From Roseovarius atlanticus (GTDB lineage: Bacteria; Pseudomonadota; Alphaproteobacteria; Rhodobacterales; Rhodobacteraceae): 42,469 nt of DNA. The notes under the pieces are model-generated. The model ran no database searches and was not told where the DNA came from. It worked only from the letters and a program-made list of their open reading frames with translations. The position numbers and the translations under genes were made by a program. Below, one piece after another: positions 39,315-42,469 of the stretch (within the stretch, counting starts at the first letter, position 1; each line of letters opens with the position of its first letter). The stretch lies in assembly GCF_001441615.1 (NCBI RefSeq), contig NZ_LAXJ01000034.1:1-42469 (forward strand), in the 5' to 3' direction.

Positions 39315-40553
39315 TCAGGCGGCGGATTTCTTGCGATGGTCCGGGCTTGCCACGATCCCGTCGTCGAAGAGCCTGGAGATTTCCGTATCGCTCAGCCGCG
39401 CCACGTCGCCCAGCACTTCCTCGGTATTCGCGCCCAGCGCGGGCGCCGGCGCGGGCCGCACGCGCCCGTGGCTGCCGAAAGCCGCCGGGTGCCCCGGCAC
39501 AGGAAAGCGCCCGATGCCCGGTTGCTCGATCATCGAGAACATCGGGTTCGCCTCGCTGAAATCCGGATCTTCGCGCACCGCTTCCCGCGTGCTGCGGAAC
39601 ACCGACCACGTCAGACCCATCGCGTTGAAATCCCCGGCGAAGTCCTCGATCCGCCGTTCCGCGAACCACGGCGCAAGGATCGCGGTGATCTCGTGGCGCA
39701 GCGTCCAGCGCACGCCCTCGTCGCTCATGTCCACGTTATGCCGTTTGGCCAGAAGCTTCATTTGGTCGCCAGTGCCCGTGGCCTTCACCAGCCCTTCCCA
39801 TTGACGCTGGGTCAGCCCGATCACCATCACGCGCCCGCCGCAGGCACAGACGAAATCCTGCCCATACGCGCCATACAGCGCATTGCCCGACTTGGCCCGC
39901 TCGTTGTCGTTGACGTGCACGTCGCCGACGAGCCCCAGATGCGCCATCGTCGCCGCCGCGACATCCTTCAGCGTCAGGACAACCTCCTGCCCCGCGCCAT
40001 GGCGCAGCCTGTGCCGTTCGGCCGCCAACAGGCTGGACACCGCAAGGTTCCCGGCAATCAGGTCCCAGGCCGGCAGGGCACTCGCCACTGGATCCGCGTG
40101 CCCCTCCGGCCCGGTCATGTGCGGCACGCCGATGGCCGGGTTCACCGTGTAATCCACCTGCGGCCGCCCCTCGCGGTCGCCCAGCAGGCTGACCATCACC
40201 AGGTCTTTGCGCTTCTTGCTCAGGGTCGCATAGTCCATCCAGCCCCGGACCCTCAGATTGGTCAGGAACATCCCCGCATCCGGCCCCGGCGCCGTGATGA
40301 TCCGGCTGATCAACTCGCGCCCCTCACGCGACCGCATGTTCACCGCGACCGATTTCTTGCCCTTGTTCAGCCCCGCCCAGAACAGGCTTTGCCCATCCGG
40401 CGCCAGCGGCCAGCGCCCGTAATCCAGGCCCCCCTCCAGACGGTCGAACCGGATCACCTCGGCCCCCATCTGCGCCAGCGTCATCCCCGCCAGCGGCACC
40501 GCGACAAACGCGGACCCCTCGACCACCCTCATGCCTTTCAGGATCTTGTTCAT
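39315..40553 (-). CDS. mct: 2-methylfumaryl-CoA (mesaconyl-CoA) isomerase, class III CoA-transferase family
   Basis: 412-residue CaiB/BaiF-type protein closely resembling the intramolecular CoA transferase Mct of the Chloroflexus 3-hydroxypropionate bicycle, which converts mesaconyl-C1-CoA to mesaconyl-C4-CoA. Shared features recalled from that enzyme are RVVEGSAFVAVPLAGMTLAQ, LDYGRWPL, LFWAGLNKGKKSVAVNMR, VDYTVNPAIGVPHMTGP and the catalytic aspartate D164 in LPAWDLIAG. ATG at 40553 has GGAGG upstream and overlaps the stop of the hydratase gene (ATGA). The partner hydratase supports the assignment. In a roseobacter the substrate could come from the ethylmalonyl-CoA pathway. Confidence 0.85.
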   Translation of the reverse strand: MNKILKGMRVVEGSAFVAVPLAGMTLAQMGAEVIRFDRLEGGLDYGRWPLAPDGQSLFWAGLNKGKKSVAVNMRSREGRELISRIITAPGPDAGMFLTNLRVRGWMDYATLSKKRKDLVMVSLLGDREGRPQVDYTVNPAIGVPHMTGPEGHADPVASALPAWDLIAGNLAVSSLLAAERHRLRHGAGQEVVLTLKDVAAATMAHLGLVGDVHVNDNERAKSGNALYGAYGQDFVCACGGRVMVIGLTQRQWEGLVKATGTGDQMKLLAKRHNVDMSDEGVRWTLRHEITAILAPWFAERRIEDFAGDFNAMGLTWSVFRSTREAVREDPDFSEANPMFSMIEQPGIGRFPVPGHPAAFGSHGRVRPAPAPALGANTEEVLGDVARLSDTEISRLFDDGIVASPDHRKKSAA

Positions 40554-41413
40554 GTGGTTTCCTCCCATGTGGCGGTGGCCTGCATGCATCGATGTCCGGC
40601 CTGTCCGGTGTGCAGTGTCAGCCCGCGCGCCTCCTCCGACGCGCAGGCGGCAATCGTCATGTCCTCGCTCTCGCCGGGGATCAGCAGCATCGGATGCACC
40701 CCCCGGAACGTGAAACTGTCAGGCGCCCGCCCCGTCACTTCGGTCGCCGCCCGCATCAGCCAAGCGGCCTGCATCGGGCCATGAACGACAAGGCCCGGAT
40801 AGTGCTCGACCTCGCTTGCATAGGGCAGATCGTAGTGGATCCGATGCGCGTTGAAGGTGATGGCCGAGAACCGGAACAGCAGCGCCTCGTTGACAGGCTG
40901 GGTCCAGCGTCCGACCGTCTCCTCCGGCATCGGCTGTTTCGCCGGCGGGCGAAACTCGGTCGGCAGGTCCAGGTAAACGATGTCCTGCCGCTCCTCGATC
41001 ACCACCGCGCCTTCCGCGCTCAGTTCATGATCGACCGAGACAAAGACCATGCGCCCGGTCTTGCCCTCCTTCTCGGTCACGCCCGCAATCGTCGACCGGC
41101 AGCCAAACGGCACACCGACACGCAGCGGTGCCCCAAAGCGCAGCTGTCCCCCGGCCCACATCCGTCGCCCTAAAGACACCGGCGGTAGGAACCCACCCAG
41201 TTTCGGATGCCCGTCCGCCGCCAGGTCGTCCAGCGGGCAGACAGGCGGGAAAGCACACCAGTGCCACAGTGGCGGCATCGCCTCGCCCGTCTTCGGCACC
41301 TCCTGCGCCGGATCTCCAATGGTCGCATGAATCTGTGCCGCCTGCGCGGGGGCGATCACGCCCTCCCGCGTTTCCGTCCGGCCTTCCCAAGCTGACAGGT
41401 TCACTTGATCCAA
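40550..41413 (-). CDS. meh: Mesaconyl-C4-CoA hydratase-like double hot-dog protein (HTD2/FAS1-like dehydratase)
   Basis: 287-residue protein with two hot-dog halves. The N-terminal half (to about residue 140) is FAS1-like dehydratase type, with GRRMWAGGQLRF; the C-terminal half is MaoC type with the active-site block SAITFNAHRIHYD followed by VVHGPMQAAWLM. This is the architecture of Chloroflexus Meh, which hydrates mesaconyl-C4-CoA to citramalyl-CoA. The preferred start is TTG at 41413, because GGAGGAG lies six bases upstream; a second TTG at 41464 has no site. It is followed by the isomerase gene with an ATGA overlap. The pair is good evidence for the pathway step; exact substrate is inferred. 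Confidence 0.82.
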   Translation of the reverse strand: MDQVNLSAWEGRTETREGVIAPAQAAQIHATIGDPAQEVPKTGEAMPPLWHWCAFPPVCPLDDLAADGHPKLGGFLPPVSLGRRMWAGGQLRFGAPLRVGVPFGCRSTIAGVTEKEGKTGRMVFVSVDHELSAEGAVVIEERQDIVYLDLPTEFRPPAKQPMPEETVGRWTQPVNEALLFRFSAITFNAHRIHYDLPYASEVEHYPGLVVHGPMQAAWLMRAATEVTGRAPDSFTFRGVHPMLLIPGESEDMTIAACASEEARGLTLHTGQAGHRCMQATATWEETT

Positions 41414-41661
41414 GCTGTGCTCCTCCACACTCAAACAATGTGAAGTAAGCTCGAAAAATGTCAATATTTCAATGCGTTAACGGAATACAACGGTATGCCG
41501 CGCAGGTGCTGCATCCGCAGAAACACGGCCTGTGTCTTGATTTCATGACAATTTCCCGCACCACTGCGATCTGGCACCACGTCCGGGGCGTCTCGAAACA
41601 GCTTTACAGCGGGCGCTGCCCGCTCTGTGGCGGATTGCCTCATGGGATCCAGCATTCGCCG

Positions 41662-42318
41662 TTACGGCACAGCCCGCTCCAGCGCTTCCATATCCGCGCC
41701 GCAGATCGCCGCCTCATGCTCCAGGATGTGCTCGATGGGCCAGTCCCACCACGCCAGAGCGTTCAGCCGGGCAATGGTTTTCGCGTCGAACCGCATCTTC
41801 ACAACCCGCGCCGGGTTGCCGGCCACCACCGCGTAATCCGGCACGGCGCCCCGCACCACGGCCCCCGCGCTGACGATCACGCCATTGCCCAGCCGCGCCC
41901 CCGGCAGGACCCGCGCATCCTTGCCCAGCCAGACATCGTGCCCCAGCACCGTGTCCGGCCCGGACCACTCCGGCAGGCTGGGCCGGCCCGCCGCCGTCGC
42001 GTGGTCGAACACGGCAAAGGGATATGTCGAGAACCCGTCGCGCCGGTGATTGGCCGAGGCGGTAATGAAAACCACCCCGTCCGCGATCTGGCAGAATTTG
42101 CCCAGCGCCAGCTTTTCGTCCGACACCGGAAACAGATACGGCGCAAGATGCGTCGCCCAGTCTTCGGGCGGATGCGTGGCACTGGCATAGCTGTAATCGC
42201 CGACGATGAACCGCGGATGGTCGATCACCGCTTTCAGAAAGACGGTGCCGGCATGGGCGGATCCATCGGGCAGGATCAGCGGATTGCGCGTGTCGGGGTC
42301 GGGAAAGGGATGTGTCAT
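41662..42318 (-). CDS. CatB/Vat-like hexapeptide acetyltransferase
   Basis: 218-residue left-handed beta-helix acyltransferase. The hexapeptide repeats are visible around VIDHPRFIVGDYSYAS, IADGVVFITASANH (with the catalytic histidine of the xenobiotic acetyltransferase group), VLGHDVWLGKDARVLPGARLG and VVAGNPARVVKMRF; the C-terminal DWPIEHILEHEAAI is also typical. Relatives include chloramphenicol and streptogramin acetyltransferases, but many chromosomal members have unknown acceptors, so resistance should not be assumed. ATG at 42318 has AAGG upstream and avoids the tuf terminator that the longer frame (to 42399) would cover. It lies between tuf and the meh-mct pair. Confidence 0.87.
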   Translation of the reverse strand: MTHPFPDPDTRNPLILPDGSAHAGTVFLKAVIDHPRFIVGDYSYASATHPPEDWATHLAPYLFPVSDEKLALGKFCQIADGVVFITASANHRRDGFSTYPFAVFDHATAAGRPSLPEWSGPDTVLGHDVWLGKDARVLPGARLGNGVIVSAGAVVRGAVPDYAVVAGNPARVVKMRFDAKTIARLNALAWWDWPIEHILEHEAAICGADMEALERAVP

Positions 42319-42360
42319 GCGCCTTGATCTCACTCCGCGCGGAAAATGGGAAGGCCGCGC

Positions 42361-42395
42361 ACAAACGAAAAGGGCGCCCGTGGCGGACGCCCTTT
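42361..42395 (-). terminator. Intrinsic terminator after tuf
   Basis: 8-bp stem AAAGGGCG/CGCCCTTT (42369-42376 with 42388-42395) with an 11-nt loop, followed on the minus strand by TTCGTTTG. It lies about 52 bases after the tuf stop and closes that unit, so the acetyltransferase gene is transcribed separately. Confidence 0.75.
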
Positions 42396-42411
42396 CCAAT
42401 GTTCACAGAGC

Positions 42412-42430
42412 TCCCGGATCAGGTCCGGGA
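42412..42430. repeat. TCCCGGATCA palindromic repeat after tuf
   Basis: Arms TCCCGGA/TCCGGGA around TCAGG. Nearly identical to the unit at 30664-30684 in the rplL-rpoB spacer, where the centre is TCACG. It sits between the tuf stop and its terminator. Confidence 0.65.
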
Positions 42431-42447
42431 CAGCGCAGCGCCTCAGA

Positions 42448-42469
42448 TCACTCGAGGATCTTCGACACC
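42448..42469 (-). CDS. tuf: Elongation factor Tu, C-terminal end only
   Basis: Only the last six complete codons and the stop are in the window; they read VSKILE, the invariant end of EF-Tu. The place, upstream of tRNA-Trp, secE and nusG on the same strand, is where a tuf copy is usually found. The rest lies outside the window. Confidence 0.8.

Noticed and set aside
41465..41661. Possible small gene between the acetyltransferase and hydratase genes
   Set aside because: The only frame (41461-41655, minus) has no ribosome site or protein-like composition. I see only a 7-bp AGCGGGC/GCCCGCT hairpin without a T-run.
41662..42318. Calling the CatB-like enzyme an antibiotic resistance gene
   Set aside because: The fold is shared by many chromosomal acetyltransferases with unknown substrates; there is no mobile element or other resistance gene nearby.

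Overview
The window is a high-GC chromosomal segment of an alphaproteobacterium, most likely a member of the Rhodobacteraceae (roseobacter type). The main evidence is the block leuS-lptE-holA with a DUF3576 lipoprotein nearby, three DUF2125 proteins, the PmbA/inositol-monophosphatase pair, and the protein sequences of RpoB (1388 aa) and RpoC (1413 aa). I see no insertion sequence, prophage, CRISPR array or replication origin. Almost everything is core or stable accessory chromosome.

Layout. 1-6.5 kb (minus strand): the start of an inositol-monophosphatase-family gene, pmbA (tldE), and three tandem paralogous DUF2125 exported proteins. 6.6-8.0 kb (plus): a coupled SDR dehydrogenase and a crotonase-fold protein lacking both hydratase glutamates. 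8.0-12.4 kb: a Tat-exported multicopper oxidase, a small HNH protein, an HI0933-type flavoprotein, a glutathione S-transferase and a GFA-type zinc protein. 12.4-18.4 kb (minus): leuS-lptE-holA as an overlapping operon, separated from a DUF3576 lipoprotein by a plus-strand GT4 glycosyltransferase. 18.6-21.7 kb: a YggS-type PLP protein, a small secreted PEBP-like protein, an L,D-transpeptidase and an amidase. 21.8-42.5 kb (minus): the tuf - tRNA-Trp - secE - nusG - rplKAJL - rpoBC supercluster.

The supercluster is unusually loosened. Between tuf and secE lie a CatB-like acetyltransferase, a mesaconyl-CoA hydratase/isomerase pair (meh-mct, coupled by an ATGA overlap), tRNA-Trp, a response regulator with a degenerate GGDEF domain, and an unknown membrane protein. 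Between nusG and rplK sits an exported protein with twelve cysteine-pair repeats. Between rplA and rplJ a flavodoxin-fold quinone reductase gene is inserted on the opposite strand. rplJL-rpoBC therefore probably has its own promoter and an L10-type leader.

The most striking non-coding signal is an architecture rather than a sequence. At 7976-8043 and again at 16557-16624 there are exactly three 22-nt palindromes repeated with a 23-nt period, although the palindromes share little sequence. A looser relative lies at 19705-19777. Two further short repeat families, one with the core GTAGGGTGGGT and one with TCCCGGATCA, sit in the rpoB-rpoC spacer, the rplL-rpoB spacer, the tuf 3' region and near 11.2 kb. 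All statements about families come from reading the sequence and from memory; no database search was made.
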